Shown: one piece after another, positions 1-6,768 of the stretch
Position numbering within the stretch: the first letter of the stretch is position 1
How the letters are laid out: each line of letters opens with the position of its first letter
Made by a program: the position numbers and the translations under genes
Notes under the pieces: model-generated
Seen by the model: the letters and a program-made list of their open reading frames with translations, nothing else
What the model was told of the DNA's origin: nothing
Database searches by the model: none
Assembly (NCBI GenBank): GCA_034409055.1
Contig: DAOUMU010000475.1
Coordinates: 1-25,273 of the forward strand
DNA from: DAOUMU01 sp034409055
Lineage (GTDB): Bacteria > Chloroflexota > Anaerolineae > 4572-78 > J111
Direction: 5' to 3'
DNA length: 25,273 bases

Positions 1-84
1 CCCCAGATCGACGGGGCCGAGGGTCAGCGTAGTTTGGCCACGGTTCTGGCCATTTATCAAGCCGCCGGTATTCTCCCGGAATAG
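1..84 (+). CDS. C-terminal end of a Gfo/Idh/MocA family oxidoreductase (partial)
   Basis: The window opens inside a reading frame that ends at TAG 82-84. The 27 visible residues contain GAEGQRSLATVLAIYQAAG, the usual last helix of Gfo/Idh/MocA NAD(P)-dependent sugar or inositol dehydrogenases (normally an E/D-G followed by a helix ending in -A-Y-x-S/A-A-x-x-G). The catalytic and Rossmann parts lie outside the window, so substrate cannot be judged. The stop codon overlaps a short sequence, GTAACTACCTACCCTC, that is almost identical to the end of the MITE at 20256. The family call rests on a short tail and is moderately secure. Confidence 0.6.
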   Translation, partial: PQIDGAEGQRSLATVLAIYQAAGILPE

Positions 85-99
85 TAACTACCTACCCTC
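84..99. repeat. MITE-end-like sequence at the stop codon
   Basis: GTAACTACCTACCCTC differs at one base from the left end of the MITE at 20256-20271. As there, it begins at the stop codon of a coding region. No matching right end or target duplication was found nearby, although a partly complementary AGGTTAC follows at 104-110. It may be a solo or deleted copy. Confidence 0.5.
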
Positions 100-130
100 C
101 CGCAGGTTACAATTGATTGTGTAAATAGCC

Positions 131-251
131 AACTGCGAACTGTGAACTATAATACAGCAAAGCCGCAACTAAACTTGCCAATACCCTTACACAGTGGTAA
201 AAAGATAAATAGGGTTTTCAACCAAATTTAACACGCAGCACGCAACACGCA
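131..251. repeat. Two short heptad (7-bp period) repeat arrays
   Basis: Positions 131-151 read as three imperfect 7-mers (AACTGCG, AACTGTG, AACTATA). Positions 231-251 read as three more (ACACGCA, GCACGCA, ACACGCA). The second array runs directly into the Shine-Dalgarno sequence of the DUF433 gene. A TATAAT at 148-153 lies in the first array, but no convincing -35 precedes it. The 7-bp period is shared with the hairpin repeats near 2000 and 25190. Confidence 0.55.
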
Positions 252-261
252 AGGAGGAGTG

Positions 262-486
262 ATGAATTACAAAGGAATTATTACAATTGAGCCAGGGAAA
301 CGGGGCGGTAAACCCTGTATCCGAGGCATGCGAATAACTGTGTATGATATTCTTGATTACTTGGCTGCGGGGATGAATTATCAGGAAATCTTGGCTGATT
401 TTCCTTACTTGACCCAGGAAGATATTTTGGCCTGCCTCAAATATGCGGCTGAACGAGAACGATATACGGTAGCGGTTCCCGCATGA
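262..486 (+). CDS. DUF433 domain protein, putative antitoxin
   Basis: Small protein of 74 residues matching the DUF433 family: GGKPCIRGMRITVYDIL, then a helical part with EILADFPYLTQEDILACLKYAAERE. The family has a winged-helix-like fold and is commonly the antitoxin partner of a PIN-like protein. AAGGAGG at 251-257 lies 4 nt before ATG 262. A GTG at 259 is possible but too close to the ribosome binding site. Its stop overlaps the start of the next gene by 4 bp (ATGA), so the two are probably translationally coupled. Antitoxin role is inferred from family and pairing; the family call itself is firm. Confidence 0.85.
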   Translation: MNYKGIITIEPGKRGGKPCIRGMRITVYDILDYLAAGMNYQEILADFPYLTQEDILACLKYAAERERYTVAVPA

Positions 487-815
487 AATTGCTGCTAGAC
501 CAAAATCTATCCCCTCGGTTAGTGGGCCGTCTTGCCGATTTGTACCCAAATTCAACTCATGTAATGCAGGTTGGGCTTGATCGGTCGTTGGACCGAGAAG
601 TATGGGATTATGCCCACCAACACGATTATATTATTGTTACAAGAGATGTGGACTTCAGTGAGTTCAGCATTGTGCGAGGATTTCCACCGAAGGTAATTTG
701 GATACGACGCGGAAATTGTTCGACCCAAGATGTTGAGACCATTCTGCGGGAAAACTTTGACTCGATCAAGGCGATGAATGAAGATGCAAACACTGGCATC
801 TTGGAGTTACTCTGA
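483..815 (+). CDS. DUF5615 PIN-like protein, putative toxin
   Basis: A 110-residue protein with the Mut7-C/DUF5615 PIN-like signature: KLLLDQNLS near the N terminus (Asp6), DREVWDYAHQHDYIIVTRDVDF with Glu39 and the TRDxDF motif (Asp55, Asp57), then a strand with PPKVIWIRRGN. These acidic residues correspond to the metal-binding set of PIN-type ribonucleases. Full length for the family. Start ATG 483 overlaps the DUF433 stop. Together they form a typical DUF433-DUF5615 module; RNase toxicity is inferred, not shown. Confidence 0.85.
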   Translation: MKLLLDQNLSPRLVGRLADLYPNSTHVMQVGLDRSLDREVWDYAHQHDYIIVTRDVDFSEFSIVRGFPPKVIWIRRGNCSTQDVETILRENFDSIKAMNEDANTGILELL

Positions 816-916
816 CAGAGGTCTTGTGTACGACAGGGCAAGCTAACGGGGCGCGGATAATTGTTGTCCCAAATTGGCAGCGAAATTTCAGTTGGACTAC
901 TTATTCAAATCAGTTT

Positions 917-1114
917 ATGCCTCATCGTATGAAAGACCAAAAAAGTCTCAAAAAATTCAAAAATATCGTTGACAAGATGGTGCCTGTTCCTGAAGATGAA
1001 TGGGACCATTTTGTTCAGCATCTTTCTGAACGCACGTTTGAAAAAAACGACTATCTGGTCAGAGCCGGTGATGTAGTTAACAACTTTTACTTCATCATCA
1101 AAGGAGGGGCCTGA
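917..1114 (+). pseudogene. Crp/Fnr cyclic-nucleotide-binding domain fragment
   Basis: An open stretch whose residues VPVPEDEWDHFVQHLSER and FEKNDYLVRAGD, followed by FYFIIKGG, match the beginning of a cNMP-binding beta-roll of Crp/Fnr regulators. It stops after about 60 residues, before the phosphate-binding cassette and the DNA-binding helix-turn-helix. No ribosome binding site precedes the ATGs at 917 or 929; the frame is open back to 824. The stop falls in a hairpin (CCTGAGC 1110-1116 with GCTCAGG 1126-1132). It is read as a decayed or truncated regulator carried with the downstream SDR. A functional small protein is possible but unlikely. Confidence 0.6.
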
Positions 1115-1148
1115 GCCTTCGTCCCGCTCAGGAAAGGAATATTTAACT

Positions 1149-1907
1149 ATGGACATTGAAAATAAAACTATTGTGATAACCGGTGCCTCAAAAGGCCTTG
1201 GCAGAGAAATGGCGATGCATTTCAGCCAAAAAAAAGCGGATGTCATTTTGGTGGCGCGTACTGAGACATTATTGCATCAGGTGCAGAAAGAGATTGAAAT
1301 GCTGACCGGCAACGCTCCGTTTATCATCAAATGCGACATGTCTTCCGAAAGTGATGTAAGTCGTATGGTCGCAATGATGCAGGAGAAATTTCATCATGTC
1401 GATGTGCTGATTAATAATGCCGGTTTTGCAACCTACCGGGTGTCAGAGACCATCTCAAATCAGGAGATGCGCAGACATTTTGAGGTCAATTTCTTTGGCG
1501 CGTATTACTGTATCAAGGCCCTGCTCCCATTAATCAAACAAAGTGAATCAGGATATATTTTGAATATCGGGTCTCTGTTTAGCCAAATCGCTTTGGCTGA
1601 GAACAGTGTTTATGCGGCCACTAAATTTGCCTTAGCCGGTTTTTCCGAAGGATTGCGCCGTGAACTGAAACCATTCGGTATCGAGGTTGGTCTTTTTCTA
1701 CCGGGGCCGATGAAGACCTCTTTTCAGGAAAACAGGGGAGAAAACGCCCTGAAATCCCCGAATTTTATGGCGCTTGATCCCAAAAAGGTCGCCGTAGTGC
1801 TAGAAAAAATGATTCGCCGGCGAAAGAAAAAAATGATCTTGTCTGGTTGGATGATGTTGGCCTTGAAAGTCAGATATTCTAAGATACTGTTGGCGAATTT
1901 ATGTTAA
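1149..1907 (+). CDS. SDR family NAD(P)-dependent oxidoreductase
   Basis: Classical short-chain dehydrogenase of 252 residues. TGASKGLG (11-18) binds the cofactor, Asp63 (CDMSS) lies near the adenine pocket, NNAG (89-92) stabilises the central sheet, and Asn114, Ser142, Tyr155 and Lys159 form the catalytic tetrad. The C-terminal part after PGPMKTSF is short and basic (RRRKKK) followed by a hydrophobic stretch, suggesting membrane association. AGGAAAGGA at 1130-1138 precedes ATG 1149. Base composition is more AT-rich than most of the window, and the gene follows a truncated Crp/Fnr fragment, so the pair may have come in together. Substrate cannot be inferred. Confidence 0.9.
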   Translation: MDIENKTIVITGASKGLGREMAMHFSQKKADVILVARTETLLHQVQKEIEMLTGNAPFIIKCDMSSESDVSRMVAMMQEKFHHVDVLINNAGFATYRVSETISNQEMRRHFEVNFFGAYYCIKALLPLIKQSESGYILNIGSLFSQIALAENSVYAATKFALAGFSEGLRRELKPFGIEVGLFLPGPMKTSFQENRGENALKSPNFMALDPKKVAVVLEKMIRRRKKKMILSGWMMLALKVRYSKILLANLC

Positions 1908-2000
1908 GTAATCAGGTCAAGACCAATATGACAAATACTCCAAAATGAGGCACAATTTAGGAAGTTCCGAAATTTAAATCATCCCAAAACTTTCGGCAGC

Positions 2001-2065
2001 GTGAAACGTAAAACGTGAAACGTGAGGGCTTATGGCGTAAAAACATCACGTTTCACGCTTCACGT
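2001..2065. repeat. Heptad-built inverted repeat between convergent genes
   Basis: Left arm 2006-2025 and right arm 2046-2065 pair at 18 of 20 positions, with a 20-nt loop. The left side is built of 7-mers (GTGAAAC, GTAAAAC, GTGAAAC, GTGAGGG). A close relative lies at 25190-25262. The rest of the 1908-2136 gap shows nothing recognisable. Lying between the SDR and murJ 3' ends, it could act as a bidirectional terminator, but it lacks a T tract. Confidence 0.7.
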
Positions 2066-2136
2066 CATTTGCCCTGTGGGTTCACGGAGTTGGGACAATT
2101 ACCCGTACCGGGCACAGGTATTTTTTCGGAACTGCC

Positions 2137-3753
2137 TTAAACCTCAGATCGGGGCAAAAATCGTTGGAGGAGAGCGGACAGCAGGGTCAGTTCTTCTGTC
2201 CGGAGGAGAATCAGCATTAACAAGTAAACGCCACCGCCTAAAAGGCACAACATACCGACCAGAGTCACCTCGGCCATGAAGCGCTCGGCGGATAGCCAAG
2301 CCTTTAAGGTCGGCAGCGTGGTCCATAAGGCCAGCCCCATGGCCGTTGAAGCCGCGATGGCTTTGAGAATGGTTGGGCCCAGCCCCCGTCCGCGCAGGGG
2401 AGCCAGTCGATTAACCAGCCAGAGCATAACCAGGGCATGGCCGGTAAGCTGGACGCTATTGGCCAGCACCAGGTCCGTCATCCGCATGGGCCGGACCAGG
2501 CTGGGCAGTAAAGCGGCTGTCAGATAAAAACCCACGCCCAGTAAACCGACCAGGGCCGGTGTCAGGGTATTTTGGCGAGCATAAAAAGCAAAGATCAGGG
2601 GTTGGTCAATGGCCGCAAAAGTCAGTCCCAGCAGATAAAGACGCAGGGCCAGAGCCGTCTGTTGGGTATCAAAGGCGGTAAAATGGCCATGTTGGAACAG
2701 GAGGGCCACGATGGGTTCGGCCAGAATAAAAAGGGCCACCGTGGCCGGAATAATGAGGATCAACACCAGGCGCAAGCCGGTGGCCAGGGTGTCCATAAAT
2801 TCATCCAGGCTGGAGGTGGTTCCGGTTGTGGCCGAGGCCAGCCGGGAAAGGGTCGGCAAAATGGCCAGGGAGATAGCGGCTGAAACCAGGCCCAGCGGGA
2901 ATTGAATAATAGTGGTGGCAAAACGCATCCAGGCAATGCTTTGCTCGCCCGTACGAGAGGCAAAGTTGCGATCCAGGGCAATGGCGATCAAGCTAATGAC
3001 CAGCCCTAAAATGATGGGCAGGTAGAGCTTGCCAATGCGCCGCAATCCCGGATGCCGCATATCAATCACAAAACGAAGGCGAGCATCTCGCAAACCGGGC
3101 AGTTGCAGTCCAACTTGTAAAAGCGCCCCTAACAATAAACCAATGGCCAGGGCCTCAATGTCCCACTTAAAAACAATGACCCCCACCAGGGCGACGACGA
3201 CGATGGTGGCGTTAAAAATAGCGGCGGTAAAGGCCGGTAGGGCAAATCGTTTCAAGGCGTACAGCAGGCCGGTGATGACGCCCGATAAACTGAGGAAGAG
3301 CACGGCCGGGGTGGTCATACGGATCAAGCGGGTGGTCACAGCCAACAATTCATCGTCAAACCCACCAGCCAACAAAAAAGCCATCTGGGGGGCGACCAGT
3401 TCGATGATAAGGACAACCACCCCCAGCACAACCACTGTCAAACTCAGAACCAGGCTGGCCAGATGCCACAGGGCAGCCCGGTCTCGTTCCGCCTGCTCAG
3501 AAAAGACAGGCACTAAAGCGCTGCTGACCATGCCCCCGACTAACAAATCGTAAAGCATAATGGGAATACGTTGGGCCACCTCAAAAGCAGAGACCAGCTC
3601 AGTTGCGCCAAAGAGGTTGGCGATGACCGTTTCGCGAGCCAGGCCCAATATCCGGCTGGCAACATTACCGGTAGCAATAAACGAAGCCGCACGGGCCATC
3701 CCGGCGGCTTTGTGAGAGGAAAGATCGGCTTTCTTTACCTGATTCATTCGCAA
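2137..3753 (-). CDS. murJ: Lipid II flippase MurJ
   Basis: A 538-residue polytopic protein of the MurJ/MviN family (MOP superfamily), which flips lipid II across the cytoplasmic membrane for peptidoglycan synthesis. Recognisable are ASRILGLARETVIANLFGAT near the N terminus (containing the family's conserved arginines), LLVGGMVSSALVPVFS, and about 14 hydrophobic segments. Length is normal. The frame opens with TTG 3753; an ATG two codons in (3747) is the alternative. GAGGG overlaps the end of dnaJ about 11 nt before TTG. The gene starts 5 bp after the dnaJ stop, so the two are co-transcribed. Presence of murJ implies a peptidoglycan wall. Confidence 0.92.
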   Translation of the reverse strand: MRMNQVKKADLSSHKAAGMARAASFIATGNVASRILGLARETVIANLFGATELVSAFEVAQRIPIMLYDLLVGGMVSSALVPVFSEQAERDRAALWHLASLVLSLTVVVLGVVVLIIELVAPQMAFLLAGGFDDELLAVTTRLIRMTTPAVLFLSLSGVITGLLYALKRFALPAFTAAIFNATIVVVALVGVIVFKWDIEALAIGLLLGALLQVGLQLPGLRDARLRFVIDMRHPGLRRIGKLYLPIILGLVISLIAIALDRNFASRTGEQSIAWMRFATTIIQFPLGLVSAAISLAILPTLSRLASATTGTTSSLDEFMDTLATGLRLVLILIIPATVALFILAEPIVALLFQHGHFTAFDTQQTALALRLYLLGLTFAAIDQPLIFAFYARQNTLTPALVGLLGVGFYLTAALLPSLVRPMRMTDLVLANSVQLTGHALVMLWLVNRLAPLRGRGLGPTILKAIAASTAMGLALWTTLPTLKAWLSAERFMAEVTLVGMLCLLGGGVYLLMLILLRTEELTLLSALLQRFLPRSEV

Positions 3754-3758
3754 TTCTT

Positions 3759-4688
3759 TTACATCCCTCTCAAATCGGCCAATTCCTCAAAAAGAGCAAA
3801 TTCCTCGTCGGTCAAATTTTCAGGGAGTTGAATCATTATCTTGACGTATAAATCGCCCCGTTCATCGGACTGCTTTAAGCGGGGCATACCCTGTCCTTTC
3901 AGGCGAAAGGTGCGACCCGATTGGGTTTCGGGAGGAATCTTGAGCTTAATTTTGCCTTTGAAAGTGGGTACAGTCGCCTCGCCGCCCAAAACGGCCGTAT
4001 ATAAATCTACAGGTAATTCAGTATAGAGGTCATCGTCAACTTGCTGAAAGGTGGGATCGGGTGTCGTCTCAATCTCAAGATATAGATCCCCTCTAGGTCC
4101 CCCTCCCTGGCCTTCTCCGCCTTCGTTACGTACTCGAACCTTGGTCCCGGTTTGGGCCCCTTTGGGAATTCTAACCTTAATCCGCCGGTTCCCTATACGC
4201 AAAATGCGAGAAGTGCCCTTAAAAGCTTCCTCCAGAGAGATTTCCACTTTTTGGTAGTAGTCCTGACCTCGATAGGGGGCCGTCTGGGTTTGCTTTGTGT
4301 CCATACCGGCAAAAATAGTCGTAAAGAAAGGGGAAAAGTCATTGCCTTGACCGGTATGGTCACCATCTAAACCACGATTGATGCCGTCAGAGCTGTCACT
4401 GGCCTTACCTGTACTGATCCATTGATTCCAGTCGAAGTCGCTTTTATTACCAGTGCGCACATGAGCTTCCCAGCTAGCTCTTAACTGGTCATATTTAGCT
4501 CGTTTATCGGGGTCGGTTAAGACCGCCTGGGCTTCATCGATTGCCCTGAAACGGTCTTCGCTCTTTTGATCACCAGGGTTGACATCCGAGTGATATTTGC
4601 GGGCCAGTTTGCGATAGGCCTTTTTTATTTCGTCGGCACTGGCGTTTTTATCGACGTTCAAAATATTGTAATAATCTTTGTATTCCAT
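3759..4688 (-). CDS. DnaJ-class co-chaperone (CbpA-like) with HSD in place of HPD
   Basis: 309 residues: J domain (1-70; DYYNIL, AYRKLARKY, then KRAKYDQLR), a Gly/Ser linker, and two DnaJ C-terminal beta domains (VEISLEEAFKGTSRI onward, ending in a GDLYVKI segment). No zinc-finger repeats, so it is CbpA/type-II-like. J domains stimulate Hsp70 ATPase through an HPD tripeptide; here residues 33-35 read His-Ser-Asp, encoded CAC TCG GAT, one base from Pro. ATG 4688 is chosen because AAGGA sits 8 nt upstream; a GTG at 4709 would add seven residues. It leads the murJ operon. Co-chaperone activity is therefore uncertain although the fold is clear. Confidence 0.88.
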   Translation of the reverse strand: MEYKDYYNILNVDKNASADEIKKAYRKLARKYHSDVNPGDQKSEDRFRAIDEAQAVLTDPDKRAKYDQLRASWEAHVRTGNKSDFDWNQWISTGKASDSSDGINRGLDGDHTGQGNDFSPFFTTIFAGMDTKQTQTAPYRGQDYYQKVEISLEEAFKGTSRILRIGNRRIKVRIPKGAQTGTKVRVRNEGGEGQGGGPRGDLYLEIETTPDPTFQQVDDDLYTELPVDLYTAVLGGEATVPTFKGKIKLKIPPETQSGRTFRLKGQGMPRLKQSDERGDLYVKIMIQLPENLTDEEFALFEELADLRGM

Positions 4689-4711
4689 CCACAAATTCCT
4701 TATCGCCACCC

Positions 4712-4766
4712 ATTGCCAAGCGGTTTACCTGTGGCTAAACCAAGCTTGACGTTTAAGTTTGGCAAT
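4712..4766 (-). promoter_or_regulatory. Nested inverted repeats in the dnaJ leader
   Basis: ATTGCCAA (4712-4719) pairs with TTGGCAAT (4759-4766), and inside it GGTTTA (4722-4727) pairs with TAAACC (4736-4741). In the RNA this would form a two-tier hairpin ending about 23 nt before the dnaJ start, leaving the ribosome binding site free. It is not a CIRCE element. A regulatory role is only a suggestion. Confidence 0.4.
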
Positions 4767-4786
4767 AGTACCTGATCAACCTTGGG

Positions 4787-4815
4787 ATTATAGTAGTAAT
4801 AATGAATTCAGCAAG
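4787..4815 (-). promoter_or_regulatory. Possible promoter of dnaJ-murJ
   Basis: On the minus strand TATAAT (4787-4792) is preceded at 17 nt by CTTGCT, or at 16 nt by TTGCTG. The -10 is perfect, the -35 weak. It would start transcription near 4780, giving a leader of about 90 nt that contains the nested hairpin. Confidence 0.4.
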
Positions 4816-4855
4816 ATTTACTATGAGCATTCAAATCGCCTCATTCCTGGCAACA

Positions 4856-4887
4856 AAAAAGCCTCACCATCTCGGGTGGGGCTTTTT
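4856..4887 (-). terminator. Intrinsic terminator of the LysM operon
   Basis: A 13-bp stem pairs 4856-4868 with 4875-4887 around a 6-nt loop, with a T run on the minus strand after the stem. It lies 60 bp after the last LysM gene. The A/T flanks are symmetric, so it could also act on the plus strand. Confidence 0.85.
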
Positions 4888-4946
4888 GATTGAGCCTACA
4901 TTTTGGCCTTAAAGCTATTTACAGACCGTGCCTTATCTACCTGCTA

Positions 4947-5432
4947 TTAGTAGTAGCTATGGTAGCCTGACATCGGAATGTAAAGCACTTGCCCGGCGTA
5001 GATGCGGTTCAAATTGTAAATACGGTTGGCGTTGGCAATAGACCAGGGGCTTACGCCATAGTAGTAAGCAATACTGCTGAGTGTCTCACCATAAGCCACC
5101 ACGTGATAGTTGTTGTCATAGTAGTCACCATCGTAATACCCACAGTCATGAGAGTAACCATAGTCATAGCCACCCTGGTACCCATCGCAATAGTCATAGG
5201 TGGGAATATACAGCACTTGCCCGGCATAGATGCGATTAGGATTGTAAAGATTGTTAACATCGGCAATATAATAGGGATTTACCCCGTAACGGCGGCCAAT
5301 GCTGTAAAGCGTTTCTCCGTAATAAACAGTGTGGTAAGTCCCACCCGAGGCAGAAGCAATGGGTACGGTCAAGGCCAACAACATCACCACCAAGATCGCA
5401 ATCAGAACTGATTTCTTCATATATTTCCGCAT
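4947..5432 (-). CDS. Secreted protein with two LysM domains and Tyr-rich linker
   Basis: 161 residues. A signal peptide (MRKYMKKSVLIAILVVMLLALTV, cut near ASA-SGG) is followed by LysM 1 (about 33-78; YYGETLYSIGRRYGVNPYYIA ... IYAGQVLYIP), a 30-residue linker dominated by Tyr, Gly and Asp with two Cys, and LysM 2 (about 109-154) ending in SGYHSYY. LysM binds N-acetylglucosamine-containing glycans such as peptidoglycan. No catalytic domain is attached, so it is probably a wall-binding structural or spore/sheath-like protein. GGAGG lies 7 nt before ATG 5432. It is the second gene of a two-gene operon, 19 bp after its paralogue. Confidence 0.85.
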   Translation of the reverse strand: MRKYMKKSVLIAILVVMLLALTVPIASASGGTYHTVYYGETLYSIGRRYGVNPYYIADVNNLYNPNRIYAGQVLYIPTYDYCDGYQGGYDYGYSHDCGYYDGDYYDNNYHVVAYGETLSSIAYYYGVSPWSIANANRIYNLNRIYAGQVLYIPMSGYHSYY

Positions 5433-5451
5433 AGTTTAACCTCCATTGTGG

Positions 5452-5847
5452 TTAGTAGCAATTATAGTAATAGCCACAGGTGTAGCTATATCGTCTATAG
5501 TTTGGGTAGTAACCATCGTAGTAGTAGCCGGTATAGTCATAGCCATAGCCATAGCTGGGGTACTGGTAATAACCTTGACCACACCGGGGATAGGAGTGAC
5601 AACCGTAGTCACCCGATGGAATATACAAAACCTGGCCGGCATAAATGTAATTAGGATCGTATAACCCATTGACCTCAGCAATATGGTAGGGATTTACTCC
5701 GTAATGCCGACCAATACTGAACAGAGTTTCGCCATAACGAACGGTATGATAAGTACCGCCGCTGGCTGGCGGCGCTGCATAGCTGACAGACACAATGACC
5801 AACTGAAGCAGCATCACCACAAAAATAATCGTCAGAATTTTTTTCAT
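5452..5847 (-). CDS. Secreted single-LysM protein with Tyr-rich tail
   Basis: 131 residues: signal peptide (MKKILTIIFVVMLLQLVIVSVSYA), one LysM domain (about 32-77, YGETLFSIGRHYGVNPYHIA ... IYAGQVLYIP), then a tail of about 53 residues with about 20 Tyr plus Gly, Pro and five Cys. The LysM copy is nearly identical in layout to the first one of the downstream gene, so the pair arose by duplication. GGGAGG sits 5 nt before ATG 5847. It is the first gene after the promoter at 6013-6041. The Tyr/Cys tail suggests cross-linking or aggregation at the cell surface, but no family could be named for it. Confidence 0.85.
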   Translation of the reverse strand: MKKILTIIFVVMLLQLVIVSVSYAAPPASGGTYHTVRYGETLFSIGRHYGVNPYHIAEVNGLYDPNYIYAGQVLYIPSGDYGCHSYPRCGQGYYQYPSYGYGYDYTGYYYDGYYPNYRRYSYTCGYYYNCY

Positions 5848-5949
5848 AGTTTCCTCCCGAAAATTAAAATTGTTTTGAATTTTTTCATATATTCTCTCCT
5901 ATGACCATTAGCATCCCCAATAAATAATGGTTTTGTAAATTTTTTAGCC

Positions 5950-5980
5950 GACATAGTGTCCTCTCACTTTTCACTATGTC
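5950..5980 (-). promoter_or_regulatory. 9-bp inverted repeat in the LysM operon leader
   Basis: GACATAGTG (5950-5958) and CACTATGTC (5972-5980) form a perfect dyad with a 13-bp spacer, about 100 nt before the first LysM start. On the minus strand TTGACA (5977-5982) overlaps one arm. It could be an RNA hairpin in the leader or an operator for a second promoter; the matching -10 is poor. Confidence 0.4.
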
Positions 5981-6012
5981 AAGCTTTTATGGAAAGTTTT
6001 TGTATTAACCCA

Positions 6013-6041
6013 ATTATATCGAGTCTTTTATTTAATTGCAA
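6013..6041 (-). promoter_or_regulatory. Promoter of the LysM operon
   Basis: Minus-strand -35 TTGCAA (6036-6041), 17-nt spacer, perfect -10 TATAAT (6013-6018). Predicted start near 6006 gives a leader of about 160 nt before ATG 5847. This is one of the clearest promoters in the window. Confidence 0.75.
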
Positions 6042-6129
6042 TAGTTATTAGACATAATAAAGCAAACTAACTTACCATAAAGTACGTAACTAAAAAAATT
6101 CGATGGACTTACCCTTTTTATGGCTTTGC

Positions 6130-6390
6130 AAAAAAGAAAGCCCAAACCAATTTTTATTCATTGACTTGGGCTCTTTGGTCGTTGTTCTATTCATCACCCT
6201 CCTGGCAAAATTTAACCATGTTAAGCTCAGGACGTGTAACGTCTACGAAAAATCACCAAACAAACAACTGATATATCTGCTCAACCAAACACCGACAGAC
6301 ACACAAGTATCAGACACGTCTGATGCCGGTGCATTCATTTCGGCAGATACGTTTATTGTTTTTAAAGAACGAACAAATCTCTACTGATTA
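6130..6390 (-). ncRNA. Putative orphan small transcript
   Basis: A minus-strand promoter-like pair TTGTAA (6420-6425) - 17 nt - TATAAT (6397-6402) is followed after about 215 nt by a terminator-like hairpin: AGCCCAA (6139-6145) with TTGGGCT (6166-6172), then a T-rich tract. Between them the RNA can form a closing stem TATCTGC/GCAGATA and an internal hairpin ATCAGA-CGTG-TCTGAT (6306-6321 region). There is no credible long reading frame; a 30-odd-codon frame opens after AGGAGGGTG near 6205, but it runs through the terminator. It matches no RNA family known to me. The surrounding gene-free stretch 5848-6768 otherwise holds the LysM promoter and liv terminator. Confidence 0.3.
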
Positions 6391-6547
6391 ATCCCCATTA
6401 TATCAATGATTATGCCAAGTTACAAGCATTATTTAACATAACACTATATACTTTGGTCCTATCCTATTGTGACAAAAGCAATGGGGAATGATTTAGGGGA
6501 AGTGATTTTAGACTGCAATGGCCAAGATTCAGCCATAAAACAAGAAA

Positions 6548-6568
6548 CCCGGCATTACTACTGCCGGG
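6548..6568 (-). terminator. Probable terminator of the liv operon
   Basis: CCCGGCA (6548-6554) pairs perfectly with TGCCGGG (6562-6568) around a 7-nt loop; on the minus strand the stem is followed by TTTCTTGTTTT. It lies 200 bp after livF on the same strand, with nothing coding between. Confidence 0.65.
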
Positions 6569-6768
6569 CTTCCCAAAAAGGAGGAGAAGATGAACATGCC
6601 TTTGGCCTCGGTTAAGGCACTTTAACCCAAAAACCTTAACTGGTCACACCTGCCATCTAAAATATAACATAGGAATTAATCGTCTACCCAACGTTGACTC
6701 TACGGAAACTGCTAAACAACTGAGGCAAATGAGAGGCTGGCCTTGTTTTTGATGTTTCCTGACTGGCA

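Noticed and set aside
187..555. 122-codon minus-strand frame opposite the toxin-antitoxin pair
   Set aside because: Antisense to two well-recognised genes with their own ribosome binding site and coupling.
2572..3553. Long plus-strand frames opposite murJ
   Set aside because: They are low-complexity shadows rich in Arg, Thr and Ala, with no ribosome binding site.
5446..5664. Plus-strand frames opposite the LysM genes
   Set aside because: Their Val/Ile repeats are the complement of Tyr-rich codons.
6103..6387. 94-codon plus-strand frame in the gap after the LysM operon
   Set aside because: No ribosome binding site or family resemblance, and it is antisense to a promoter-terminator unit.
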